In this document: positions 9,214 through 15,908 of the stretch, piece by piece
How positions within the stretch are numbered: the stretch's first letter is position 1
Layout of the letters: the number at the start of each line of letters is the position of its first letter
NCBI RefSeq assembly: GCF_000934845.1
Contig: NZ_JXIQ01000120.1
Span: forward strand, 1 to 34,227
Direction: 5' to 3'
DNA length: 34,227 nucleotides
From: Mesobacillus subterraneus
GTDB lineage: Bacteria; Bacillota; Bacilli; Bacillales; Cytobacillaceae
Notes under the pieces: generated by a model
The model's database searches: none
Seen by the model: the letters and a program-made list of their open reading frames with translations, nothing else
What the model was told of the DNA's origin: nothing
Translations under genes and position numbers: made by a program

Positions 9214-9311
9214 GGACTGCTGCTGAAACCTTCAGCAGTCCCCACCTAAGAAGGATACATCGTGGGCTAAATAAAGGAGAAGCCATGAATGGATTGGCTA
9301 GAGCTTTATAG
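9214..9311 (+). other. Tandem hairpins followed by a ribosome site and an 8-codon ORF
   Basis: Two hairpins abut: GGACTGCTG/CAGCAGTCC (9214-9222 with 9233-9241) and CCCAC/GTGGG (9241-9245 with 9262-9266). Eight bases on is AAAGGAG (9274-9280), then an ATG at 9285 that opens an 8-residue ORF, MNGLARAL, ending at 9311. The arrangement looks like a structured leader with a leader peptide, but no known riboswitch or T-box core is recognisable and no intact gene follows. The surrounding spacer 9144-9421 holds nothing else I can support. Confidence 0.3.
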
Positions 9312-9421
9312 CTTACCAGCTAACTCACTAAGGCCACATATTTACATTTATGTATTATTATTTTTTTAGTTTACAATTTTATTTTGGAAAATTACAATTA
9401 AAAAGGTAATATTAATAACTT

Positions 9422-9927
9422 TTGAAAAAAAGGGTGAGAATTAATAAAGAAAAACTACAGGAACTTTTTGAAATTGTGAATTTGGTAGCGTTCGATACAA
9501 GTATAGATTGGCATAAGAAATTTAACTACGATTATTATCTATTTTTTAATGATCAAGATGCAGAAAAAAAGTAGGGTCAATCTTCGCTTTTTTAGGAATG
9601 TTAATTAATTGGTTTTATAAATCATCTTTTGCTTTCCGTCCAGATACAGGTAAAACGTTTCTAGATTGCCCCAACAACATCGAAAATTACTTAATAGCAT
9701 TCCAAAAAAATAGTAATAGCATCAAAAACGAGTTGCCAGTAACACATTCTTCTATTTGCTATTTACTTAATGAACTTGATAAAAAGATGAACTTTGAAAG
9801 TGAGTTCCCTCACGTTGACAAGCGTATATTTGAAAACATGAGGTCATTATTACGTTCTGAAGGTACTGAAGAAAAACTTAATTTTGATAGGTCGTTCGAA
9901 GAAATTAAAGAGAAATTAAATATCTAA
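9422..9927 (+). pseudogene. Unknown protein gene interrupted at a slippery A7G site
   Basis: Two abutting frames make one plausible protein of about 168 residues. The first frame (TTG at 9422, or GTG at 9434) codes 50 residues ending DQDAEKK and stops at TAG 9572-9574. The second continues from the same place (VGSIFAFLGMLINWFYKSS...) to TAA at 9927. The junction is A-AAA-AAG followed directly by TAG, so either one A has been lost from an A8 run or ribosomes slip by -1. The protein is hydrophilic apart from one aromatic, hydrophobic patch at the junction, and ends in a charged helix (FEEIKEKLNI). I do not recognise the family. The region is clearly more AT-rich than its neighbours, which suggests acquired DNA. 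Start codon and status are uncertain. Confidence 0.5.
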
Positions 9928-9959
9928 ACTATAAAAATAGATAACTGGGATTATTTAAA

Positions 9960-10166
9960 ATGAAAATACTGAAAATTTAACTCAATCATACTTTTGGCAA
10001 TAACGCTTCTATTTTCAACATCTTTTACGCCTTCACATTTGCAGGAGGAGGAGCCACTAGATGCTGGGGGGCCGATCAGGTAAGAACGAGTGCTTCTGGT
10101 TCGAAAATAATTATGCCGGGTGGAAACTCTACATATGCTAGTATTTTGATGGCACCCCGGGCTTAA
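9960..10166 (+). pseudogene. Remnant of a small secreted peptide gene
   Basis: An ATG at 9960 opens MKILK, but the frame stops at once. Removing one A from the AAAA at 9972-9975 joins it to a typical signal-peptide stretch (SIILLAITLLFSTSF) and then QEEEPLDAGG. A second shift at the G6 run 10066-10071 would restore the first frame, which runs open as DQVRTSASGSKIIMPGGN and ends at TAA 10164-10166, inside a terminator hairpin. The whole would be about 67 residues: signal peptide, acidic linker and a small Gly/Ser-rich mature part. Such proteins may be signalling or antimicrobial peptides, but no family is recognised. It follows the broken gene at 9422-9927 by 32 bases and may have shared its transcript. 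Confidence 0.4.
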
Positions 10167-10187
10167 TCCCGGGGTACTTTAATTTTT
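10154..10187 (+). terminator. Terminator after the peptide remnant
   Basis: A perfect 8-bp stem ACCCCGGG/CCCGGGGT (10154-10161 with 10168-10175) with a 6-base loop is followed by ACTTTAATTTTT. It retains good form although the genes before it are broken. Confidence 0.7.
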
Positions 10188-10269
10188 ATTTATCAACTCA
10201 AGTTTCGCACCTAGATAATTCAACAAAAAATGCCTCTTTGGAGAGACAAAATGACAAGGAAAACCCGCA

Positions 10270-10316
10270 TGAGCACAGACTTTTTGATATTATTAAGTTA
10301 GTTAGGCCAGTGCTCA
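10270..10316. repeat. Inverted repeat TGAGCAC/GTGCTCA
   Basis: TGAGCAC (10270-10276) and GTGCTCA (10310-10316) are perfect 7-bp inverted arms 33 bases apart, in non-coding sequence downstream of the transposase remnant. It could be part of a former insertion sequence end. The stretch 10188-10324 otherwise shows no gene. Confidence 0.35.
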
Positions 10317-10324
10317 CGGAATAC

Positions 10325-10377
10325 AAACGATGAAAAGAACTGTACTGCATTCAATAGTACAGTTCTTTTCATCGTTT
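10325..10377. repeat. Perfect 22-bp inverted repeat with 9-base loop
   Basis: The bases at 10325-10346 are exactly complementary to 10356-10377 (arm begins AAACGATGAAAAGAACTG), with loop GCATTCAAT. No T run follows, so it is not a typical terminator. It lies 17 bases beyond the stop of the transposase remnant on the minus strand and may be a structure of that element or a tiny non-autonomous element. Confidence 0.75.
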
Positions 10378-10394
10378 CATCAATCGAATGGTTC

Positions 10395-10549
10395 CTATTG
10401 AAATGCCGGTGTAGTAAAACGTCTGAACGAAACGATTTCCGCGATAATGCTTGTCGCCGTGATAATGGCTATTCCTCTTAATGCTTGGAGCGCTTGAATC
10501 TTTCGGGCATGCAATCCTTCGTGGGATTTCCTTACCGCCAAACGGAAAA
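10395..10549 (-). pseudogene. IS110-family transposase fragment
   Basis: The minus strand reads FFRLAVRKSHEGLHARKIQ and then ALQALRGIAIITATSIIAEI and VSFRRFTTPAFQ before a stop at 10397-10395. This is the C-terminal transposase_20 segment of IS110/IS1111-type transposases, in which a phrase like ALRGI..ITA..I.AEIG...RF..P normally leads to MAYLGL. The N-terminal DEDD catalytic domain is absent, and the expected continuation after the proline is lost. About 52 codons remain. This is evidence of past transposition into the island 9144-10580. The family call rests on motif recognition, not alignment. Confidence 0.65.
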
Positions 10550-10551
10550 AG

Positions 10552-10572
10552 ACCGGGCGGTTTTTGCCCGGT
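10552..10572 (-). terminator. Terminator of the lipoprotein gene
   Basis: ACCGGGC (10552-10558) pairs with GCCCGGT (10566-10572); on the minus strand it is followed by CTTTTT, and T5 lies on the plus side as well. It begins nine bases after the lipoprotein stop. The same GGACCGGGCG core occurs at 15848 and at the right end of the window. Confidence 0.8.
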
Positions 10573-10580
10573 TTTTCTTA

Positions 10581-11240
10581 TTACTTCTGTTGTTTCATGA
10601 TTGTCTTCGCCATTTGGATAAAGGCATCCCGATGGTCGGCACCTTCTTTTGTGAAGAGAGTTAGTTTTAGAGGCTGTTCTTCATTTTTAATAAGGTAGGT
10701 GGTAATATTGTCTGCTCCGTTTTTTGTTTCCATACCCCAAGCGTTGCTGAAAAATGCGTCGTCCGGCATTGCCGTTTCTTTTACCTCAGCTCCGGCAGCA
10801 GAAAGCTGTGCCTTGGCATTTTCTTCGGCCCTGGCCCATTCTGTATCTGCTGGAAGCAATTCGATCCTCATAAAGATACTGTCATCCTCAGTCAGCATTA
10901 GAACATCCTTGTTAGGTTCTTCTGCAGTCCATTCATATTCAGGCAAGACGTACATGGAGTAGTTTTGGTTATAGCTATTCTTAAGAAAGCCGGTTTGCTG
11001 TTTCTGTTCGCCGTTCAAAGTATAATCAAGGTTCTGTTCGAGGACCCGAATCGAACCTTCTTCCTTTTTCTTATCCTGTTCCGCTGCGGGCTGCTCTTCC
11101 TTTGAAGCTTCTGGCGCAGATGCCTGCTGTGATTCCGGTGTCTGGTTCGCCGTTTTATCAGACTCCGTAGCGGATCCACAGCCAGTGAGCAAAAGTGTTG
11201 ATAAGCCGACGAATATGAATGGTTTTCTCCATTTGTTCAT
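10581..11240 (-). CDS. Predicted lipoprotein of unknown function
   Basis: 219 residues. A lipoprotein signal peptide ends in the lipobox LLLTGC, with Cys21 as the lipidation site. A low-complexity linker (about 22-62) rich in Glu, Ala, Gln and Lys then leads to a globular domain of about 150 residues with the phrases QTGFLKNSYNQNYSMYVLPEYEWTAEEP-like and ETKNGADNITTYLIKNEEQPL. The end is a conserved-looking helix, HRDAFIQMAKTIMKQQK. It should be anchored on the outer face of the cytoplasmic membrane. I do not recognise a named family. The start has AGGAGG nine bases upstream. It stands alone between the decayed island and ykvS. Confidence 0.8.
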   Translation of the reverse strand: MNKWRKPFIFVGLSTLLLTGCGSATESDKTANQTPESQQASAPEASKEEQPAAEQDKKKEEGSIRVLEQNLDYTLNGEQKQQTGFLKNSYNQNYSMYVLPEYEWTAEEPNKDVLMLTEDDSIFMRIELLPADTEWARAEENAKAQLSAAGAEVKETAMPDDAFFSNAWGMETKNGADNITTYLIKNEEQPLKLTLFTKEGADHRDAFIQMAKTIMKQQK

Positions 11241-11447
11241 GCCGAATGTCCTCCTGTCATTTCATTTGCTGTTTTCTACCATACTAGACGAAAATAAAGA
11301 ATCAATGTTACAATCCTTTATCAAAATAACATGGACAAGTATTTTCGGCAATAATGAAAAGTACCTACTAAACCAATTGCTGAAGAAATTCTTACAGGCT
11401 GGAAGGGCTTCCAAAAAAAGCAGCCAAGATTACTTTTCATTCGTATA

Positions 11448-11636
11448 TTAATAGGCTGTTTCTTTTACAATTTTATAGTGTTTATGATTGATTACTGTCC
11501 GCTGGTCTAATTCCAAGTCTCTGAAATTGCTCATATAGGTTAAATCAACAATTACAGAATTTTCATTGACTTTTTCTACAACTCCCTGTAATCCTTGTTT
11601 GAATTCGACAACATTTCCAACTTCAGCTTTTATCAT
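11448..11636 (-). CDS. ykvS: YkvS, DUF2187 family small protein
   Basis: 62 residues starting MIKAEVGNVVEFKQGLQGVV. The ATG at 11636 has AAGGAGCG upstream; the longer upstream reading has no ribosome site. The compact beta-rich sequence, with VEKVNENSVIVDLTYM and a closing TVINHKHYKIV, matches the DUF2187/YkvS family, whose fold is KOW/SH3-like. The function is unknown. The B. subtilis homologue lies in the same chromosomal neighbourhood. The upstream spacer (11637-11884) carries several TTTACA/TGTAAA inverted repeats shared with the divergent small gene. Confidence 0.85.
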   Translation of the reverse strand: MIKAEVGNVVEFKQGLQGVVEKVNENSVIVDLTYMSNFRDLELDQRTVINHKHYKIVKETAY

Positions 11637-11718
11637 ATAACTCGCTCCTTCGTCATAGTTCGAATTACTAACATTTTGCCTTAAAAATTTCGAGGCGTAA
11701 AGGAAAATCTGTTGTACA

Positions 11719-11750
11719 TTGTAAATGTTCACGAAATTTACAAATGTAAA
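11719..11750. promoter_or_regulatory. Overlapping TGTAAA-type inverted repeats
   Basis: TTGTAAA (11719-11725) faces TTTACAA (11737-11743), and TTTACA-AA-TGTAAA (11737-11750) overlaps the second arm. They lie between ykvS and the divergent 64-residue gene and could be operator sites. The regulator is not known. Confidence 0.35.
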
Positions 11751-11884
11751 AGTTAGAAAATTCAATTTTATAATTTATTATATAGAATAATAACCTTTTG
11801 AGCCAGGTTTGAATCAACCAAATTTGCAAAAGAAAAAATAGGAGATAAAATAGTTTTATCGATTTGTTGTAAGGGGTGTGAAAT

Positions 11885-12079
11885 ATGGACAAGGAACAGG
11901 CGGAGAGAATGCTTGAAAACTTGAAAAGCAGAGAGGTGGAAGAAATCTTTGTTGCTAAGCAAGACTTTATGGTTTTTCGTGAAGCAATTGTGAAGCGGGA
12001 TGACTTTAAGCATTTCAGAGGGATAGCCCAAAGAGGCGGGGATGTTATTTATCGATATATGGATGAACCTAGGAGCTGA
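11885..12079 (+). CDS. Small conserved Bacillaceae protein, function unknown
   Basis: 64 residues: MDKEQAERMLENLKSREVEE..., then a central FVAKQDFMVFREAIVKRDDF and the closing FRGIAQRGGDVIYRYMDEP. The start has AAGGGGTG upstream at proper spacing. The sequence has an acidic N-terminal helix and a mixed alpha/beta C-terminal half, with no membrane segment. It resembles short uncharacterised proteins of Bacillus-group genomes, but I cannot name the family. It is read towards the Spo0E-like gene, 81 bases ahead, and could share its transcript. Confidence 0.7.
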   Translation: MDKEQAERMLENLKSREVEEIFVAKQDFMVFREAIVKRDDFKHFRGIAQRGGDVIYRYMDEPRS

Positions 12080-12160
12080 ACTCGTGAACAGGGAGATTTT
12101 CCTACCACTTTTAGGGCAAAGATAGTAAAATGGTAACATATACTGATGGGGTGATCGCAG

Positions 12161-12352
12161 ATGGAAACTGTATGTTGCATTAATATAAAAGAAGAAATCG
12201 AACAAAAACGAAAAGAAATGATTTCTTTGGCAAAAGAAACCGGTTTTCACAGCGTTCAGACCATATCAGTAAGCCAGGAACTAGATCGGCTGTTAAATAT
12301 GTTGCAGGAGGATGTGAATGCATTATCAAAGCGCCGTATACGCGGCATATAA
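12161..12352 (+). CDS. Spo0E-family aspartyl-phosphate phosphatase
   Basis: 63 residues forming two helices, the size and shape of Spo0E-like sporulation phosphatases. The family motif is present as SVSQELDRLLNML (around residues 37-49), matching the S-x-x-LD-x-LL active-site signature. These proteins remove phosphate from phosphorylated Spo0A and delay sporulation. The ATG has GGGGTGAT upstream. It stands just before ptsHI but is separated from it by nearly 300 bases, so it is probably a separate unit. Which Spo0E paralogue it corresponds to cannot be said. Confidence 0.85.
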   Translation: METVCCINIKEEIEQKRKEMISLAKETGFHSVQTISVSQELDRLLNMLQEDVNALSKRRIRGI

Positions 12353-12380
12353 CGAATATTCTTTTGTCAATATCGTTACA

Positions 12381-12395
12381 ATGAAAACGTTTTAT
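12381..12395 (+). promoter_or_regulatory. cre-like site upstream of ptsH
   Basis: ATGAAAACGTTTTAT matches the catabolite-responsive element consensus WTGNAANCGNWNNCW at all but one position. It lies about 250 bases before ptsH. The rest of 12353-12646 is AT-rich leader with possible weak promoter boxes and no gene. Confidence 0.4.
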
Positions 12396-12646
12396 GTAAA
12401 AAAATGAAGAAAACCTTAAAAAAATAACGTTTTTTCGTTGTCTAATGATAGGGTGAAATGCTATTCTTTTGTGTGGGATGCCAATCCATGTTTACGAGGA
12501 AATGATTGGAAATTATATATGGTGTGAATGAACAGCATAAATGGGTAGAATAGAAATATCATTTTGACCAGGAAGCATTTAGTTCGGAAGGCATCATGTA
12601 TGATCATCTAAACCATCTATTTTAATTTAAAGGAGATTGATCTAAT

Positions 12647-12913
12647 ATGTTACAAAAACAATTTAAGGTTGTTGCTGAAACAGGAATCCACGCTCGCCCT
12701 GCTACAGTACTTGTGCAGGCTGCAAGTAAGTTTGATTCAGAAATCCACTTAGAATATAAAGAAAAAAAGGTTAACCTTAAGTCTATCATGGGTGTAATGT
12801 CATTAGGAATCGGGCAAGGCGCTGAAATCGCGATCACTGCTGAAGGAAGCGACGAGCAAGATGCGTTAAATACACTTGAAGAAACACTTAAAAGAGAAGG
12901 TTTAGCAGAGTAA
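12647..12913 (+). CDS. ptsH: Phosphocarrier protein HPr
   Basis: 88-residue HPr of the phosphoenolpyruvate:sugar phosphotransferase system. His15 in GIHARPAT accepts phosphate from enzyme I and passes it to sugar-specific EIIA domains. Ser46 in [11 protein letters not shown] is the regulatory site for HPr kinase; P-Ser-HPr is the CcpA co-repressor in low-GC Gram-positives. Both residues are at the canonical positions. A purine-rich AAAGGAG precedes the ATG. Its stop codon TAA overlaps the ptsI start (TAATG), so the two are translationally coupled. A cre-like site lies upstream. ptsG, adjacent in B. subtilis, is not here. Confidence 0.98.
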   Translation: MLQKQFKVVAETGIHARPATVLVQAASKFDSEIHLEYKEKKVNLKSIMGVMSLGIGQGAEIAITAEGSDEQDALNTLEETLKREGLAE

Positions 12914-14628
12914 TGGGCTTTCTCCGAGGAATTGCTGCTTCAAATGGCATTGCCATCGCCAAAGCCTATAAGCTTGTCGAGCCAGATTTTTCGTTTGAAA
13001 AAAAATCGGTAGATGCACCTGCTGAAGAGGTTGCACGATTTCAAACAGCGCTTCAGACGGCAAAAGCTGAGCTTGAAAAGATCCGCGACCATGCTGGAAA
13101 GGCTTTAGGTGCAGATAAAGCAGCAATTTTTGATGCACATCTTCTCGTATTATCTGATCCAGAACTGATTTCACCCATTGAAGATAAAATCACCACTGAA
13201 AAGGTCAATGCAGAACAAGCATTAAAAGAAATTGGGGACATGTTCATTAGCATGTTCGAGTCCATGGACAATGAATACATGAAAGAACGCGCCGCTGATA
13301 TTCGCGATGTAACGAAGCGTGTGCTTGCCCATCTGTTGGGAATTCAGATCCCGAATCCAAGCATGATTGCCGAAGAAGTAGTGATTGTTGCGGAGGATTT
13401 GACTCCATCTGATACTGCTCAGCTAAATCGCCAGTTTGTAAAGGGTTTCACAACCAATATTGGCGGGCGCACTTCTCATTCCGCAATTATGGCTCGTTCT
13501 ATGGAAATTCCTGCGGTTGTTGGTACGAAGGTAGCTACGGAAGAAATCAATAATGGCGATCTCATCATTGTGGATGGATTAAAAGGCGAAGTTCATTTTA
13601 ATCCTACTCCTGAGATGCTGGATGCGTATAAACAGATACAGGAAGACTTTGAGAAGCAAAAAGCAGAGTGGGCCAAGCTTGTTAATGAAAAATCAGTAAC
13701 AGCAGATGGCCATCATGTAGAGCTTGCCGCCAACATCGGGACACCGAAAGATTTAAAAGGGGTAGTCGAAAATGGCGGGGAGGGAGTCGGACTATACCGT
13801 ACAGAATTCCTTTATATGGACAGGGACCAGCTTCCTACCGAAGAGGAACAGTTTACAGCATACAAGGCTGTTCTTGAAGGAATGGAAGGCAAACCAGTCG
13901 TGGTCCGTACTTTGGATATTGGCGGAGACAAAGAGCTCCCATATCTAAACTTACCAAAAGAAATGAATCCTTTCCTTGGTTTCAGGGCGATCCGTCTTTG
14001 TCTCGAGGAAGTAGAAATTTTCCGTACGCAATTACGCGCGCTGTTGCGTGCCAGCGTTTATGGCAATCTAAAGATTATGTTCCCAATGATTGCTACTATA
14101 AATGAGTTTCGGGAAGCAAAAGCGATGCTCGAAGAACAGAAAGCTAAGCTTGAAGAGGAAGGCATCGAGGTTGCCGCTCACATCGAATTAGGAATCATGG
14201 TTGAAATCCCTTCCACTGCAGTTTTAGCAGACCAGTTCGCCAAGGAAGTGGACTTCTTCAGTATCGGAACAAATGATCTAATTCAATATACGATGGCTGC
14301 CGACAGGATGAACCAGCAGGTCTCTTATTTATATCAACCGTATAATCCATCGATCCTTCGACTGGTGAAAATGGTTATCGAGGCAGCACATAAAGAAGGA
14401 AAATGGGCAGGCATGTGCGGGGAAATGGCTGGAGACGAGACTGCGATTCCAATCCTGATTGGACTTGGACTCGACGAATTCTCCATGAGTGCTTCTTCTA
14501 TTCTGAAGGCACGCTCTTTGATCAGAAATCTGAACAAAGCCGAGATGGAAAAGCTTGCTTCTGAAGTAGTAAACATGAGCACGACAGAAGAAGTAGTCGA
14601 AGCAGTAAACAAATTCGTCGCTTTGTAA
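12913..14628 (+). CDS. ptsI: PTS enzyme I (phosphoenolpyruvate-protein phosphotransferase)
   Basis: 571 residues, the standard length. It takes phosphate from phosphoenolpyruvate onto His189 in [13 protein letters not shown] and gives it to HPr. The N-terminal HPr-binding helical domain (about 25-145), the swivelling His domain (about 145-230) and the C-terminal PEP-binding TIM barrel (about 250-540) are all present. The barrel has the motifs [27 protein letters not shown] and GMCGEMAGD, which includes the catalytic cysteine. It is cytosolic and works as a dimer. Co-translation with ptsH is enforced by a one-base overlap. A strong terminator follows about 110 bases after the stop. Confidence 0.98.
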   Translation: MGFLRGIAASNGIAIAKAYKLVEPDFSFEKKSVDAPAEEVARFQTALQTAKAELEKIRDHAGKALGADKAAIFDAHLLVLSDPELISPIEDKITTEKVNAEQALKEIGDMFISMFESMDNEYMKERAADIRDVTKRVLAHLLGIQIPNPSMIAEEVVIVAEDLTPSDTAQLNRQFVKGFTTNIGGRTSHSAIMARSMEIPAVVGTKVATEEINNGDLIIVDGLKGEVHFNPTPEMLDAYKQIQEDFEKQKAEWAKLVNEKSVTADGHHVELAANIGTPKDLKGVVENGGEGVGLYRTEFLYMDRDQLPTEEEQFTAYKAVLEGMEGKPVVVRTLDIGGDKELPYLNLPKEMNPFLGFRAIRLCLEEVEIFRTQLRALLRASVYGNLKIMFPMIATINEFREAKAMLEEQKAKLEEEGIEVAAHIELGIMVEIPSTAVLADQFAKEVDFFSIGTNDLIQYTMAADRMNQQVSYLYQPYNPSILRLVKMVIEAAHKEGKWAGMCGEMAGDETAIPILIGLGLDEFSMSASSILKARSLIRNLNKAEMEKLASEVVNMSTTEEVVEAVNKFVAL

Positions 14629-14739
14629 TAAAAATGTAACAGGAAAAATGTTTTAATTAGTGGAAGACGGGAATAAAACAGTAAGCACTTTGGTTAGACT
14701 GAAAGTAAGCTAATCATTCTCATTTTCCCCCAGACCTTT

Positions 14740-14769
14740 GCCGGCTGTTCATCAGCCGGCATTTTTTTT
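14740..14769 (+). terminator. Terminator of ptsHI
   Basis: GCCGGCTG (14740-14747) pairs with CAGCCGGC (14753-14760) around a five-base loop and is followed by A and a run of T. Confidence 0.93.
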
Positions 14770-14786
14770 GAAACTCGTTAAGTGAT

Positions 14787-14808
14787 GGCCGAGATTAATT
14801 TCTCGGCC
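14787..14808. repeat. Perfect 8-bp hairpin upstream of ykwC
   Basis: GGCCGAGA (14787-14794), loop TTAATT, TCTCGGCC (14801-14808). No T run follows on either strand, so it is unlikely to be a terminator. It lies just before a TAGAAT box and 67 bases ahead of ykwC; it may be an operator or a transcript structure. Confidence 0.5.
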
Positions 14809-14875
14809 TATTAAAATTCTAATGGTAGAATAGAATTACTATTTAGTTAAAAATAAAACGAAAGAAGGAGTACAT

Positions 14876-15757
14876 ATGCTATCCAAAGAAAATACAGTTA
14901 TTGGCTTCATCGGAACGGGTGTGATGGGGAAAAGCATGGCCAGCCATCTGCTAGAAGCAGGCTACCAGCTTACGATTTTTACCAGAACAAAAGAAAAGGC
15001 AGCTGAATTACTAGAAAAAGGTGCGATCTGGTCACAGTCAACAAGGGAGCTTGCTCAAAGAGCAGACGTTGTTTTTACAATTGTCGGTTATCCATCAGAC
15101 GTGGAGGAAGTATACCTAGGAGAGGATGGGCTGATCGCAAATGCAAAACCAGGCAGTTATCTCATTGATATGACAACATCTACTCCATCCTTGGCAAAGA
15201 AAATTCATGAAAAAGCAAAAGAAAAAGGAATCCATGCGATTGATGCTCCAGTTTCTGGGGGGGATGTCGGTGCTCGTGAAGCCAGACTTGCAATTATGGT
15301 CGGCAGCGATGAGCAGGATTTTCAGGAAGTGGAACCACTGCTTTCGGTACTCGGCACGAATATAGTTCATCAAGGAGAGCCAGGTGCTGGCCAGCACACA
15401 AAAATGGCCAACCAGATTGCAATCGCTTCGAATATGATTGGTGTTTGTGAGGCAATCATCTACGCTGAAAAGGCTGGGCTTGATCCGGAGACCGTTTTGA
15501 AAAGCATTTCTACCGGTGCTGCTGGCAGCTGGTCATTGTCCAATTTGGCTCCAAGAATGATCGCAGGCAATTTTGAACCTGGTTTCTTCATCAAGCACTT
15601 TATCAAGGATATGAAAATCGCCCTAGATGAAGCGAAACGAATGGACATGGAAGTGCCTGGCCTCTCGATGGCGCTTTCGATGTATGAGCAGCTAGCGGAG
15701 AAAGGCGAAGAAAACAGTGGCACACAGGCGCTTTATAAATACTGGAAACAATCATAG
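14876..15757 (+). CDS. ykwC: NAD(P)-dependent beta-hydroxyacid dehydrogenase YkwC
   Basis: 293 residues of the 3-hydroxyisobutyrate dehydrogenase family. The dinucleotide fold opens with GFIGTGVMGKSMASHL near residue 10. The substrate motif DAPVSGGDVGAREARLAIM and the catalytic-lysine segment GAGQHTKMANQ are intact, and the C-terminal helical domain carries GAAGSWSLSNLAPRM. It would oxidise or reduce a small beta-hydroxy acid; the substrate of YkwC itself is not established. The start is preceded by AAGGAG with five-base spacing. A 35-base hairpin repeat and a GC-rich terminator follow. Confidence 0.92.
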   Translation: MLSKENTVIGFIGTGVMGKSMASHLLEAGYQLTIFTRTKEKAAELLEKGAIWSQSTRELAQRADVVFTIVGYPSDVEEVYLGEDGLIANAKPGSYLIDMTTSTPSLAKKIHEKAKEKGIHAIDAPVSGGDVGAREARLAIMVGSDEQDFQEVEPLLSVLGTNIVHQGEPGAGQHTKMANQIAIASNMIGVCEAIIYAEKAGLDPETVLKSISTGAAGSWSLSNLAPRMIAGNFEPGFFIKHFIKDMKIALDEAKRMDMEVPGLSMALSMYEQLAEKGEENSGTQALYKYWKQS

Positions 15758-15770
15758 TAAATTGAAAAAC

Positions 15771-15805
15771 ATAAGGGTATCTTTCGGCATGAAAGGTGCC
15801 CTTAT
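15771..15805. repeat. 35-bp hairpin repeat, copy 1
   Basis: ATAAGGGTATCTTTC and GAAAGGTGCCCTTAT form a 15-bp stem (two G-U wobbles as RNA) around loop GGCAT. Related hairpins occur at 34059-34086 and 34096-34130. Here it follows ykwC by 13 bases. Confidence 0.75.
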
Positions 15806-15847
15806 GGAGGTGGGAATGCCTGCGATGATCAGCAAAACCAAAAAAGG

Positions 15848-15873
15848 ACCGGGCGCCGTTTGCCCGGTTTTTC
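15848..15873. terminator. Bidirectional terminator between ykwC and patA
   Basis: ACCGGGC (15848-15854) pairs with GCCCGGT (15862-15868); T5 follows on the plus strand, and CCTTTTTT follows on the minus strand. It serves the convergent ykwC and patA genes. Confidence 0.85.
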
Positions 15874-15908
15874 TTACAAAATGAGAATGATTCAGCTCCG
15901 TCCGCTTT

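Noticed and set aside
9960-9980. ATG-AAA-ATA-CTG-AAA-ATT-TAA as a real six-residue peptide gene
   Set aside because: It makes more sense as the start of the frameshifted signal-peptide gene; a six-codon ORF alone has no support.
11185-11451. 88-codon plus-strand frame between the lipoprotein gene and ykvS
   Set aside because: It overlaps the lipoprotein start antisense, lacks a ribosome site and looks like no known protein.
14787-14808. GGCCGAGA hairpin as a second ptsI terminator
   Set aside because: No T run follows on either strand, and a strong terminator already lies 20 bases upstream.
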